DNA of 64,000 nt from a virus. Position numbers and translations under genes: made by a program. Under the pieces are notes generated by a model that searched no databases, had not been told where the DNA came from, and was given only the letters and a program-made list of their open reading frames with translations. The stretch covers positions 110,500 to 174,499 of IMG/VR virus record IMGVR_UViG_3300042308_000168; one strand, given 5' to 3'. Each line of letters begins with the position of its first letter. Within the stretch, counting starts at the first letter, position 1. Below, piece by piece: positions 40,517 to 47,349 of this stretch.

Positions 40517-41049
40517 GTGTAAAGTCTTTACATCGTCTAATTGGGCACGGCAACAACCGTGTCCAAGATGACTTTTATCCTACACCCTCAGATGCTACTA
40601 TGGCTTTGCTCGAAAGAGAGAAGTTTGATGGTAATGTCTGGGAGCCCGCATGTGGTGATGGTGCTATCTCAAAGCTATTGAAGCTACAAGGCTATGATGT
40701 TTACTCAACTGACCTTGTAGATCGTGGTTATGGCGACAAGCACTTTGACTTTCTTAACAGTTGGGAGTTGCACGATAACATCGTCACCAATCCCCCTTTT
40801 AACATCGGCACTAAGTTTGCCATTCATTCATTGCATTGTGCAAGAAAGAAGGTAGCAATCTTTCAGAAACTAACCTTTCTAGAAGGTAAGGAGAGGCGTG
40901 ATAAATTGTTCTCTCTTAACATGTTAAGAAATGTATATGTGTTTTCAGAAAGGCAAGGCTTTGGCAACCACAAAGGTGGTATGCTTGCCTTCGCTTGGTT
41001 TGTCTTTGATAAAGAATACCAAGGAAAAGCCGAAATATCATTCATCTGA
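40513..41049 (+). CDS. N6-adenine DNA methyltransferase-like protein
   Basis: 178 aa from GTG 40513 (GTGA overlap). DDFYPTPSDATMALLER, VWEPACGDGAISKLL (motif I) and NIVTNPPFNIGTKF (motif IV NPPF) are typical of small phage m6A methyltransferases. Methylating phage DNA would protect against host restriction. No cognate endonuclease is adjacent. Confidence 0.82.
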   Translation: MSVKSLHRLIGHGNNRVQDDFYPTPSDATMALLEREKFDGNVWEPACGDGAISKLLKLQGYDVYSTDLVDRGYGDKHFDFLNSWELHDNIVTNPPFNIGTKFAIHSLHCARKKVAIFQKLTFLEGKERRDKLFSLNMLRNVYVFSERQGFGNHKGGMLAFAWFVFDKEYQGKAEISFI

Positions 41050-41065
41050 CGAAAAGGAGAATCTT

Positions 41066-42133
41066 ATGTCAGACATTTTCAATCAGTTGTTGGCTGAGAC
41101 CGACAACGAATACGCTACTATTGTCGATGATGGTGTGGCAGCAGGTGATGTGTCCGGTTTTATTGGCACAGGTAACTATGCTATGAATGCCCTACTATCA
41201 GGCACAATCTATGGTGGCCTTCCACAGAATAAAGTTACAGCATTTGCCGGTGAACCTTCTGTTGGTAAAACTTTCTATGCTCTCAATATCGTAAAGCAGT
41301 TTCTAGAGGATCATCCTGATGGGTTTGTATTTTACTTTGAGTCAGAGTCCGCTATCTCCAAGCAGTTCATTACTGATCGTGGCATTGACGCACGGCGTGT
41401 TGGCATTGTTCCTGTGGCTACTGTCCAAGAGTTTCGCACACAGGCAGTAAAGATCCTCGATAAGTATCTAGAGGGTAAGGACAAGCCACCAATGGTGTTT
41501 GTTCTCGATTCACTCGGCAATCTTTCAACTGATAAAGAAATGAACGATATTGCCGAAGGTAAAGATACACGAGACATGACACGAGCCCAGTTGGTGCGTG
41601 GTGCCTTCCGTGTTCTTACTCTTAAACTTGGCAAGGCTAAGGTTCCTCTAATCGTAACTAACCATGTTTACGATGTTGTTGGTTCATATGTGCCTGTTAA
41701 GAAGATGGGCGGTGGTTCTGGTCTAGAGTATGCGGCTTCAACCATCATCTTTCTTTCTAAGAAGAAGGACAAGACACTAGATGACGATAATGGTCGAACT
41801 GGTGCAGTCATTACAGCACACCTTAAAAAGTCTCGTATGACTGTAGAAGATAAGAAGGTTGAAACCTGGCTAAACTATCAGTCAGGTCTAGATAGATATT
41901 ATGGATTACTTGACATGGCCGAGCGTTACGGTATTGTCAAGAAAGTATCAACTCGTTTTGAGTTCCCTAATGGTGCTAAGGCATTCGAAAAGGAAATCAA
42001 AAAGAATCCTGAGAAGTTCTTTACCAAGGAAATCCTAGATGCTATCAATGAAGGCGCACAAGCCGAGTATCTATATGGTAAGTATAATGAAGCCGATGAG
42101 GTAGAGGAGGTCGAGGATGGAACTGGAGAATGA
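41066..42133 (+). CDS. uvsX: UvsX recombinase (RecA-like)
   Basis: 355 aa (T4: 391); start 41066 after AAAAGGAGA. Walker A FAGEPSVGKTFYAL (about 60-73), Walker B PMVFVLDSLGNLST, and VVGSYVPVKKMGGGSGLEYA identify UvsX. It forms filaments on single-stranded DNA and drives recombination-dependent replication in T4-like phages. UvsY is not visible in this window. Confidence 0.93.
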   Translation: MSDIFNQLLAETDNEYATIVDDGVAAGDVSGFIGTGNYAMNALLSGTIYGGLPQNKVTAFAGEPSVGKTFYALNIVKQFLEDHPDGFVFYFESESAISKQFITDRGIDARRVGIVPVATVQEFRTQAVKILDKYLEGKDKPPMVFVLDSLGNLSTDKEMNDIAEGKDTRDMTRAQLVRGAFRVLTLKLGKAKVPLIVTNHVYDVVGSYVPVKKMGGGSGLEYAASTIIFLSKKKDKTLDDDNGRTGAVITAHLKKSRMTVEDKKVETWLNYQSGLDRYYGLLDMAERYGIVKKVSTRFEFPNGAKAFEKEIKKNPEKFFTKEILDAINEGAQAEYLYGKYNEADEVEEVEDGTGE

Positions 42134-42455
42134 ATATAAGTTTAGGGATGACTTGTTTGATCCTAAAGAAGACGGATCAACATGCCCTATTGAATTAACT
42201 GTTGACCCTTTCACTGGAGTAGTGTATCGTTATACTACTGTAAGATTCAAACTGGATGAGGATGATATCCCTAAGTTGCAGTTTGACTATGAGATTATCA
42301 AGACAAACGATTTGTCTATGATGACCCTAAGAAAGAACCAAAAGTTTAACACAACTATTGGTCTTATTTTAAATGCTCTATTGCTAGATGCATCAGAAGT
42401 GGAAGGTGCGAGTGAGACTAGAACAGACAATCCTAAAGAACCTGATCAGGAATGA
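42117..42455 (+). CDS. conserved phage protein between uvsX and gene 41
   Basis: 112 aa. ELTVDPFTGVVYRYTTVRFK and DYEIIKTNDLSMMTLRKNQ; similar small proteins sit between uvsX and the helicase in T4-like phages. It overlaps uvsX by 17 and the helicase by 44 bases. Function unknown. Confidence 0.65.
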   Translation: MELENEYKFRDDLFDPKEDGSTCPIELTVDPFTGVVYRYTTVRFKLDEDDIPKLQFDYEIIKTNDLSMMTLRKNQKFNTTIGLILNALLLDASEVEGASETRTDNPKEPDQE

Positions 42456-43791
42456 GGATTATACACGAAAAGTTCTTCCCTTTCTAAAAGAAGAATACTT
42501 TTCTAATTCAGAAGACCGGCTACTTTTCAAAGAAGTGGCCGGCTTCATCTTGAAGTATAATCAGCAGCCGACATTTGATGCTCTCGATATCGAAGTGAGC
42601 AATATCAGAGGCACGACTGATGACACGGTTAAGAATATTCAGAATACTCTGAAAGAGTTAAAAGAAGATGAGACACAGACAAACCAAGAGTGGCTAGCCG
42701 ATTCCACCGAAAAGTTTTGTCAGGAACGTGCCATCTATAATGCTATTACAACATCATTGGAGATTATGAATGGAAAGGGGAAACTCGATAAGGGCGCTAT
42801 ACCTTCTTTGCTGTCTGATGCTTTGGGTATATCTTTTGATCCGAATGTTGGTCACGATTATCTAGAACAAGCCGATGAGCGTTACGAACACTATCATAGA
42901 GTGGAAGAACGCCTAAGCTTTGACTTGGATTTCTTTAACAAGATCACAAAGAATGGTGTGCCTAGAAAGACCCTCAATGTTGTCATGGGTGGTGTTGGTG
43001 GTGGTAAGTCTCTTACCCTTTGTCATTTCTCTGCCTCGTATCTTGCTATGGGTAAGAATGTTCTATACATTACCCTAGAACTTGCCGAAGAGGAAGTTGC
43101 AAAGCGTATCGACGCCAACCTTATGAATATTACATTTGATGATCTAATGGAACTTCCTAAGGATCTTTATGACAAGAGAGTGAACAATCTAAAACAGAAG
43201 ACAAACGGCAAACTCATTATCAAAGAGTATGCCACAGCAACGGCATCGACTATTCACTTTAGGTCTTTGTTGAACGAACTTAACCTAAAGAAAGGATTCG
43301 TGCCTGATGTTATCATGGTCGACTATCTCAATATTTGTGCGTCATCCCGTATCAAGCCTGGTAATGGTGTTAATTCTTATACCTATGTTAAAGCAATTGC
43401 CGAGGAGTTACGAGGTCTCGCCGTAGAACAGAATGTGCCAATCTGGTCTGCCACACAGTTAACCAGAAGCGGATATTCCAGTTCTGATCCTGGCATGGAA
43501 GATACCTCTGAATCTTTCGGCTTGCCTGCAACGGCAGATTTCTTCGTGGCACTTGTTGCCTCAGAACAGTTGCAGCAACTTAACCAGCTTATGGTAAAGC
43601 AGTTGAAGAACCGTTATGCCGATCCTGCAATGAATAAAAGATTTGTTATTGGGGTTGACAGAGCGAAGATGAAGCTGTATGATGTAGAACAGTCGGCACA
43701 AGACTTGTCTGATTCTGGACAGGAAGAATATGTGCCAACACCGAAGCCCGCTTATGACAAACAGAACAAGTTCAAAGGATTGAAAGTATGA
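42412..43791 (+). CDS. 41: replicative DNA helicase (T4 gp41, DnaB-like)
   Basis: 459 aa from GTG 42412, chosen because GGAAGG lies 5 nt upstream and the N-terminus then aligns with T4 gp41. An N-terminal helical domain is followed by the RecA-like core: Walker A VMGGVGGGKSLTL (about 190-202), VLYITLELAEEEVA, and VIMVDYLNIC (Walker B). Hexameric 5'-3' helicase of the replication fork, working with primase gp61 (not in this window). Confidence 0.92.
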   Translation: MRLEQTILKNLIRNEDYTRKVLPFLKEEYFSNSEDRLLFKEVAGFILKYNQQPTFDALDIEVSNIRGTTDDTVKNIQNTLKELKEDETQTNQEWLADSTEKFCQERAIYNAITTSLEIMNGKGKLDKGAIPSLLSDALGISFDPNVGHDYLEQADERYEHYHRVEERLSFDLDFFNKITKNGVPRKTLNVVMGGVGGGKSLTLCHFSASYLAMGKNVLYITLELAEEEVAKRIDANLMNITFDDLMELPKDLYDKRVNNLKQKTNGKLIIKEYATATASTIHFRSLLNELNLKKGFVPDVIMVDYLNICASSRIKPGNGVNSYTYVKAIAEELRGLAVEQNVPIWSATQLTRSGYSSSDPGMEDTSESFGLPATADFFVALVASEQLQQLNQLMVKQLKNRYADPAMNKRFVIGVDRAKMKLYDVEQSAQDLSDSGQEEYVPTPKPAYDKQNKFKGLKV

Positions 43792-44027
43792 AGAAGCTAT
43801 ACACTTATTATCCTGAGTTCAATGACAATGATGAATTGCTTTGGGTTGTGTTTGAGGAAGCAACGGCACAGGTCATCAGTGAGTTTTTCTTTGAGGACGA
43901 TGCATCAGCGGCTTGTGAGTTCTTTGAACGGGGAGGAGCCTTCGCCGGCTTCACCCCTTCCTTCGTCTTAAAAAAGACACAATTTGGTAATATAAATGAT
44001 GCCTTCGATGTGGAATTTTCGGAATAA
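43788..44027 (+). CDS. 79-aa hypothetical protein
   Basis: ATGA overlap with gene 41. LYTYYPEFNDNDELLWVVFE, then acidic DDASAACEFFERGG. Probably in the same operon as the helicase; unrecognised. Last gene before the tRNA region. Confidence 0.6.
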   Translation: MKKLYTYYPEFNDNDELLWVVFEEATAQVISEFFFEDDASAACEFFERGGAFAGFTPSFVLKKTQFGNINDAFDVEFSE

Positions 44028-44053
44028 TTCCTAAAAATATCTAAAAAAAGTTC

Positions 44054-44082
44054 TTGACATTCCCGTTTGTGGCATATATAAT
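44054..44082 (+). promoter_or_regulatory. sigma70-like promoter of the tRNA array
   Basis: TTGACA 44054-44059, 17 bp, TATAAT 44077-44082. Related to the TTGACATTCCGTTT promoters (one inserted C). The first tRNA begins 19 bases downstream. Confidence 0.85.
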
Positions 44083-44101
44083 AATCAGACACTAGAGATT
44101 T

Positions 44102-44178
44102 GGTTCCGTAGTTCAACTGGATAGAGCATCCGCCTTCTAAGCGGGTTGTTGAAGGTTCGAGTCCTTCCGGGACCGCCA
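44102..44178 (+). tRNA. tRNA-Arg(TCT)
   Basis: Acceptor GGTTCCG/CGGGACC, anticodon loop CTTCTAA with anticodon TCT, T-loop TTCGAGT, encoded CCA. Reads AGA/AGG, rare in GC-rich hosts. Confidence 0.95.
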
Positions 44179-44196
44179 TTATATAAGGATGTGAAA

Positions 44197-44397
44197 GTGA
44201 GTCAGAAACTAGACGATATTCTTGCTATTGGTACTGTTGCTGGATTCTTTACCGTGGGTGCAGCACTAGCACTAGGTTGGATCTTCAATGTCATGGCTAT
44301 CTGGCATAGCATTGACAATCCTATCACGGCAAAGTTTATCCTTCGCTGTATCGGTATCTTTGTATTACCAATCGGTGGTATTCTGGGATATCTGTAA
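44197..44397 (+). CDS. 66-aa two-helix membrane protein, GTG start
   Basis: GTG 44197 follows AAGGATGTGAAA. ILAIGTVAGFFTVGAALALG and FILRCIGIFVLPIGGILGYL are two membrane helices. Lies between tRNA genes. Function unknown. Confidence 0.6.
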   Translation: MSQKLDDILAIGTVAGFFTVGAALALGWIFNVMAIWHSIDNPITAKFILRCIGIFVLPIGGILGYL

Positions 44398-44402
44398 CAT
44401 GT

Positions 44403-44493
44403 GGGGGTGGGTGTAAGACACAAGAGGGACTTATAAACCCTTTAGCGGCCGATTACCGTTCTCGACCAGGAGCGTTACCTGGCACCCCTACCA
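44403..44493 (+). tRNA. atypical class II tRNA-like gene, apparent anticodon TAT
   Basis: Acceptor GGGGGTG/CACCCCT (G1-T72), A73 and encoded CCA, T-stem CCAGG/CCTGG, long variable arm and anticodon loop CTTATAA (TAT, reads AUA), but the closing 31-39 pair is A-A. T-loop AGCGTTA and a 3-nt D-loop lack the usual tertiary-contact bases. Could be a degenerate Tyr/Leu tRNA instead. Confidence 0.6.
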
Positions 44494-44508
44494 AATTTGG
44501 AGACTGAA

Positions 44509-44691
44509 ATGGAAGATAAGTTTTACCCACTGTTTGAGTGCTACATTTCTGGGCAAATGTCCGAAAGACAGTGGCAGGAACATCTTACGAATGATGTTGG
44601 ACTTAAAGAGTGGTTTGAAAATTTCAAGAAGGAACGAAAGGCTGCTATGGAACAAAAGCAGCGGGAATACTACGATACAGTCCTAAAGTAA
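44509..44691 (+). CDS. 60-aa charged helical protein
   Basis: Start 44509 after TTGGAG. FYPLFECYISGQMSERQWQE and LKEWFENFKKERKAAMEQKQ; soluble, helical. Phage proteins of this kind (xxYxxGQMSERQWxxH) recur between tRNA genes; function unknown. Confidence 0.65.
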   Translation: MEDKFYPLFECYISGQMSERQWQEHLTNDVGLKEWFENFKKERKAAMEQKQREYYDTVLK

Positions 44692-44763
44692 ATGTAAACA
44701 GTCTATCCAGTCTATAGACTAAGGGTGCGTCAAATTGTCGCACAAAAAATGTAAAAAAAGTTC

Positions 44764-44792
44764 TTGACTATGCGTTTTGTTGCCTATATAGT
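44764..44792 (+). promoter_or_regulatory. sigma70-like promoter
   Basis: TTGACT 44764-44769, 17 bp, TATAGT 44787-44792; drives the 60-aa gene at 44823 and the main tRNA block. A GTGCG/CGCAC hairpin (about 44726-44743) just upstream resembles the pmoC terminator but lacks a T-run. Confidence 0.75.
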
Positions 44793-44822
44793 ATGTGAAC
44801 GATTGAGAGAAGAGGTTACGGC

Positions 44823-45005
44823 ATGAAAGAGGAAACCGTAAAGCGTAGCGCCTACTGGATAGTAGAAGCCATTGACAAGTCTGGCAAGACGGTGTATAAT
44901 GGCACATTCCTTGACTTCGAAAAGGCATGGAGCAAATACTATTCATTCAAAAATAAGGCTACTGTTTCCTTGCAACGCAAGTTCAAGGAGAGTAAGATAG
45001 CCTGA
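44823..45005 (+). CDS. 60-aa hypothetical protein
   Basis: Leader GAGAGAAGAGG then ATG. SAYWIVEAIDKSGKTVYNGT and AWSKYYSFKNKATVSLQRK; small alpha/beta protein, basic C-terminus. Unrecognised. Confidence 0.62.
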   Translation: MKEETVKRSAYWIVEAIDKSGKTVYNGTFLDFEKAWSKYYSFKNKATVSLQRKFKESKIA

Positions 45006-45047
45006 TGCTGTTTGACAATTGAATCTGGCTATAGTAATATAGTAATT

Positions 45048-45122
45048 GGGCTGCGGGTCGGATGATAAGGCACAGGACTGCAAATCCTTGAGGACTCGGT
45101 TTGATTCCGAGGCAGCCCTCCA
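45048..45122 (+). tRNA. tRNA-Cys(GCA)
   Basis: Acceptor GGGCTGC/GCAGCCC, anticodon loop CTGCAAA, T-loop TTTGATT, T73 and encoded CCA. Its last A begins the 20-bp inverted repeat that follows. Confidence 0.9.
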
Positions 45123-45276
45123 TTACTATTACGCCAACGGATTAGATTGCGGTTCGAAACGTTGACAGTAACACGGTTGCAATTGATCCGGAGCAAGTTC
45201 GATTCTTGCATAAAATTGGCTGAACGGTGATAGGAGAGCCTATCGGTTATCTCTAGTCCGTTGGCGTAATAGTAAT
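45122..45276 (+). ncRNA. 155-nt element closed by a 20-bp perfect inverted repeat
   Basis: 45122-45141 (ATTACTATTACGCCAACGGA) is exactly complementary to 45257-45276. Inside are a tRNA T-arm-like hairpin (GCAAG-TTCGATT-CTTGC, about 45194-45210), a 6-bp hairpin GATAGG/CCTATC (about 45229-45244) and ATTGC/GCAAT. The core GCCAA can also pair with TTGGC at about 45217. The 10-mer ATAGTAATAT flanks the tRNA-Cys plus element on both sides (45031, 45269). No ORF. Confidence 0.7.
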
Positions 45277-45278
45277 AT

Positions 45279-45356
45279 TCGGCGGTAGCACTCTAGGTGA
45301 GTGCGCTCGGCTGTTAACCGAGAATGAGGTTGGTTCGAATCCAACCCGCCGAGCCA
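45279..45356 (+). tRNA. tRNA-Asn(GTT)
   Basis: Acceptor TCGGCGG/CCGCCGA, anticodon loop CTGTTAA, T-arm GTTGG-TTCGAAT-CCAAC, G73, CCA encoded. Confidence 0.93.
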
Positions 45357-45360
45357 ATAC

Positions 45361-45435
45361 GGCCCCTTCGTCTATCGGTTAGGACACGAGACTTTCAATC
45401 TTGTAAGAGGAGTTCGATTCTCCTAGGGGTCACCA
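45361..45435 (+). tRNA. tRNA-Glu(TTC)
   Basis: Acceptor GGCCCCT/AGGGGTC, anticodon loop CTTTCAA, T-loop TTCGATT, CCA encoded. Confidence 0.94.
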
Positions 45436-45440
45436 ATTAT

Positions 45441-45516
45441 GGACCTGTAACTCAATTGGTAGAGTAGCGGACTCTTAATCCGTGTGTTGAAGGTTCGATT
45501 CCTTCCAGGTTCACCA
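45441..45516 (+). tRNA. tRNA-Lys(CTT)
   Basis: Acceptor GGACCTG/CAGGTTC, anticodon loop CTCTTAA, T-loop TTCGATT, A73, CCA encoded. Confidence 0.94.
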
Positions 45517-45523
45517 ATACAAT

Positions 45524-45599
45524 GGATCCATAGCTCAATTGGCAGAGCAGGGGACTTTTAATCCCAAGGTTGTCGGATCGTGGCCGACTGGATCCTCCA
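45524..45599 (+). tRNA. tRNA-Lys(TTT)
   Basis: Acceptor GGATCCA/TGGATCC, anticodon loop CTTTTAA; T-loop ATCGTGG has A54 and T58 instead of T54/A58. CCA encoded. Confidence 0.92.
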
Positions 45600-45603
45600 A
45601 TAT

Positions 45604-45678
45604 GCGGGTGTAACTCAGTGGTAGAGTCACAGTCTTCCAAACTGTTGGTCGTCAGTTCGATTCTGATCACCCGCTCCA
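45604..45678 (+). tRNA. tRNA-Gly(TCC)
   Basis: Acceptor GCGGGTG/CACCCGC, anticodon loop CTTCCAA, T-loop TTCGATT, T73, CCA encoded. Confidence 0.94.
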
Positions 45679-45682
45679 ATAT

Positions 45683-45763
45683 CACCACGTATCCCCCTCG
45701 GCTACGAACCGAGAGTAAGGTAACTGGATGTAAATAGAGGTTCGACTCCTCTCGTGGTGGCCA
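45683..45763 (+). tRNA. tRNA-Arg(ACG)-like, no recognisable D-arm
   Basis: Acceptor CACCACG/CGTGGTG, anticodon arm CTCGG-CTACGAA-CCGAG (ACG) and T-arm AGAGG-TTCGACT-CCTCT are perfect, with G73 and CCA. Only 7 nt (TATCCCC) separate acceptor and anticodon arm, where a D-arm should be, while 22 nt occupy the variable region. Confidence 0.7.
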
Positions 45764-45769
45764 TATAAT

Positions 45770-45844
45770 GCTGGTAGGTCGGCAAGATGTCGAGGAGTCC
45801 TCATAAGGCTTTAAAGGTTGGTTTGATCCCAACTATCAGCACCA
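45770..45844 (+). tRNA. tRNA with CAT anticodon (Met or Ile2)
   Basis: Acceptor GCTGGTA/TATCAGC, anticodon loop CTCATAA, T-arm GTTGG-TTTGATC-CCAAC, A73, CCA. D-loop lacks a clear GG. CAT may be Met, or Ile reading AUA if C34 becomes lysidine. Confidence 0.85.
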
Positions 45845-45961
45845 ACATGAAGGACGGTACTCGGGTAATGCGAGACCTGAGGAGAACATGCTTTTGGTTC
45901 GCACATTAGCATTAAGTATCCACATATAACCGTGGAGCGTTTCTTCTACTTACAAGTTTTT
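45845..45961 (+). other. 117-nt inter-tRNA spacer with small hairpins
   Basis: No ORF and no tRNA fold. Visible helices: CTCG/CGAG (about 45860-45874) and CCAC/GTGG (about 45920-45935); GGTACT (about 45856) can pair with AGTATC (about 45914). Function unknown. Confidence 0.4.
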
Positions 45962-46037
45962 AGCGGTCAGGTGGTCCGGAGACCATTCTTGTCTCATAAG
46001 CAAGAGAGCCGTTGTTCGACTCATGGGTCCGCATCCA
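45962..46037 (+). tRNA. divergent tRNA-like gene with CAT anticodon
   Basis: Correct length and encoded CCA; anticodon arm CTTGT-CTCATAA-GCAAG is good and the T-loop is TTCGACT. Acceptor (GCGG with CCGC) has an A-A at 1-72 and a T-T mismatch, and the T-stem is weak. Possible initiator-like, Ile2-like or decaying tRNA. Confidence 0.5.
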
Positions 46038-46042
46038 AGTTT

Positions 46043-46116
46043 ATCAGTGAAGTGTTACGGTAGCACATCTGTCTCCAAAACAGAGGGCGAGGGTTCGACT
46101 CCTTCCACTGGTGCCA
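46043..46116 (+). tRNA. tRNA-Trp(CCA)
   Basis: Acceptor ATCAGTG/CACTGGT, anticodon loop CTCCAAA, T-arm GAGGG-TTCGACT-CCTTC, G73, CCA encoded. Confidence 0.92.
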
Positions 46117-46123
46117 TTATAAT

Positions 46124-46199
46124 CTAGGTGTAGCTCAATTGGCAGAGCATCCCGTTTGGGGCGGGAAGGTTGTTGGTTCAAGTCCAGCTACCTAGACCA
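46124..46199 (+). tRNA. tRNA-Pro(TGG)
   Basis: Acceptor CTAGGTG/TACCTAG, anticodon loop TTTGGGG, T-loop TTCAAGT, A73, CCA encoded. Confidence 0.93.
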
Positions 46200-46218
46200 T
46201 TTAGAAAGGTGACTAGAT

Positions 46219-46332
46219 ATGAGTAGAGAACAGTTAAAACTACAGGCTATTATTCGCCTTTCTTTGTTCTTCGCTATCGCTGTTGTGATAGGGTTTATTG
46301 TAAGTGATATTAATATTCTATTAAGTCAGTGA
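46219..46332 (+). CDS. 37-aa membrane peptide within the tRNA array
   Basis: AAAGGTGA lies upstream. Basic N-terminus then LSLFFAIAVVIGFIVSDINI as one membrane helix. Eight bases before the next ORF. Function unknown. Confidence 0.5.
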   Translation: MSREQLKLQAIIRLSLFFAIAVVIGFIVSDINILLSQ

Positions 46333-46339
46333 GGACAAT

Positions 46340-46498
46340 ATGTTTAAGATTACAGAAGAAACAAAAGCAGCAGCAATTGAGGCAATGCGTGAAGTCCTTA
46401 AAAAGGATGGGGCGTGCGATACTCATTTGACAGACGAAGTTATCGGTAATGCGTTTGATGTTGCTGTTGATATTGTAAAGAAGCAGTTTGGTATGTAA
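46340..46498 (+). CDS. 52-aa helical protein within the tRNA array
   Basis: GAGGACA ribosome site. TEETKAAAIEAMREVLKKDG and VIGNAFDVAVDIVKKQFG are helices. Ends 8 bases before tRNA-Ser. Function unknown. Confidence 0.5.
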   Translation: MFKITEETKAAAIEAMREVLKKDGACDTHLTDEVIGNAFDVAVDIVKKQFGM

Positions 46499-46506
46499 GA
46501 ATACCT

Positions 46507-46596
46507 GGAGAGTTGGCTGAGTGGTCGAAAGCGGCCGTTTGCTAAATGGTTGAGCCTTAGTCGGCTCCATAGGTTCGAATCCTATACTCTCCGCCA
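46507..46596 (+). tRNA. tRNA-Ser(GCT)
   Basis: Class II. Acceptor GGAGAGT/ACTCTCC, anticodon loop TTGCTAA, long variable arm, T-loop TTCGAAT, G73, CCA encoded. Confidence 0.93.
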
Positions 46597-46601
46597 GAAT
46601 T

Positions 46602-46685
46602 GGAGGATAGCGTTCATGGTGAGCAATCGGTCTTGAAAACCGAGCCCCCGCAAGGGTGATGGTTCGATTCCTTTATCCTCCGCCA
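46602..46685 (+). tRNA. tRNA-Ser(TGA)
   Basis: Class II. Acceptor GGAGGAT/ATCCTCC, anticodon loop CTTGAAA, variable arm CCCCCGCAAGGG, T-loop TTCGATT, CCA encoded. Confidence 0.93.
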
Positions 46686-46831
46686 GAGACTTCATATGTG
46701 ATCTATCACTAGGAGCATATGAGCCGTTGGACGAAGATAGCGTCACGAACGGATGGGGACACTCTAGTAAGTTTTGTGTCTGATACAGGACGAAAGCAAA
46801 TGGTTGGGGTCACTGTATCATTAGAATTTAT
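46686..46831 (+). ncRNA. inter-tRNA region with four stacked hairpins
   Basis: Helices in order: CATATG/CATATG enclosing GTGAT/ATCAC (about 46692-46720), CCGTT/AACGG enclosing GACG/CGTC (about 46723-46751), GACAC/GTGTC (about 46758-46780) and GATACAG/CTGTATC (about 46782-46819). Dense pairing over the whole spacer suggests a structured RNA. No ORF, no tRNA fold. Confidence 0.5.
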
Positions 46832-46906
46832 GCGGGCTTAGTTCAGAGGTAGAACATCGGTGTTACATACCGAGTGTCGGTGGTTCGATCCCATCAGTCC
46901 GCACCA
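46832..46906 (+). tRNA. tRNA-Val(TAC)
   Basis: Acceptor GCGGGCT/AGTCCGC, anticodon loop GTTACAT, T-loop TTCGATC, A73, CCA encoded. Confidence 0.93.
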
Positions 46907-46910
46907 ATAC

Positions 46911-46987
46911 GCCCCTCTAGCCCAACTGGTAGAGGTGTCTGACTTAGAATCAGAAGGTTCTCAGTTCGAATCTGAGGAGGGGCACCA
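46911..46987 (+). tRNA. tRNA-Leu(TAG), short variable arm
   Basis: Acceptor GCCCCTC/GAGGGGC, anticodon loop CTTAGAA, T-loop TTCGAAT, A73, CCA. Variable region is only about 5 nt, whereas bacterial tRNA-Leu normally is class II. Confidence 0.88.
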
Positions 46988-47054
46988 ATAGTCAGAGGGA
47001 TTGTAGGTAGACCTGTTTGCGTCGGACTGGGTTGTAACCTTCATAAAGTTTAAA

Positions 47055-47129
47055 GGCCCGTGAGTCAGCAGGTGTGGACTCTAGCCTGTCACGCTAGGGA
47101 GAGGGGATCGATACCCCTACGGGTCGCCA
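47055..47129 (+). tRNA. tRNA-Asp(GTC)
   Basis: Acceptor GGCCCGT/ACGGGTC, anticodon loop CTGTCAC, T-loop ATCGATA with A54, G73, CCA encoded. Confidence 0.92.
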
Positions 47130-47135
47130 TTTAAC

Positions 47136-47211
47136 GGGCGTATAGCTCAACTGGGAGAGCAACTCCTTTGCACGGAGAAGGTTGGGGGTTCAAGTCCTCT
47201 TACGTCCACCA
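47136..47211 (+). tRNA. tRNA-Ala(TGC)
   Basis: Acceptor GGGCGTA/TACGTCC, anticodon loop TTTGCAC, T-loop TTCAAGT, A73, CCA encoded. Confidence 0.92.
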
Positions 47212-47213
47212 AG

Positions 47214-47340
47214 TTTTGTGAGGCAGTATCGATATCACGGATGAGCAGAATTGCCACATCGAGGTCGGGAGACGGTGCGAGGCTGTCGTAACCTTGGGAA
47301 CCCGGATACTGAAAAGAGGATGCATACTCGTTCCTCACAA
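47214..47340 (+). ncRNA. 127-nt inter-tRNA RNA with closed terminal stem
   Basis: TTTGTGAGG (about 47215) pairs with CCTCACAAA (about 47332), immediately followed inside by CAGTATC/GATACTG (7 bp). Internal hairpins GATG/CATC and GACGG/CTGTC. The nested order suggests a multibranched RNA; no CCA, so not a tRNA. Confidence 0.5.
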
Positions 47341-47349
47341 ATAGTTTAT

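Noticed and set aside
45122-45276. GOLLD or ROOL giant RNA
   Set aside because: Those are roughly 800 and 500 nt; this closed element is only 155 nt.
45452-45832. Minus-strand ORF of 126 codons across tRNA genes
   Set aside because: The sequence is tRNA genes with intact cloverleaves; repeated T-arm sequence produces the spurious peptide.
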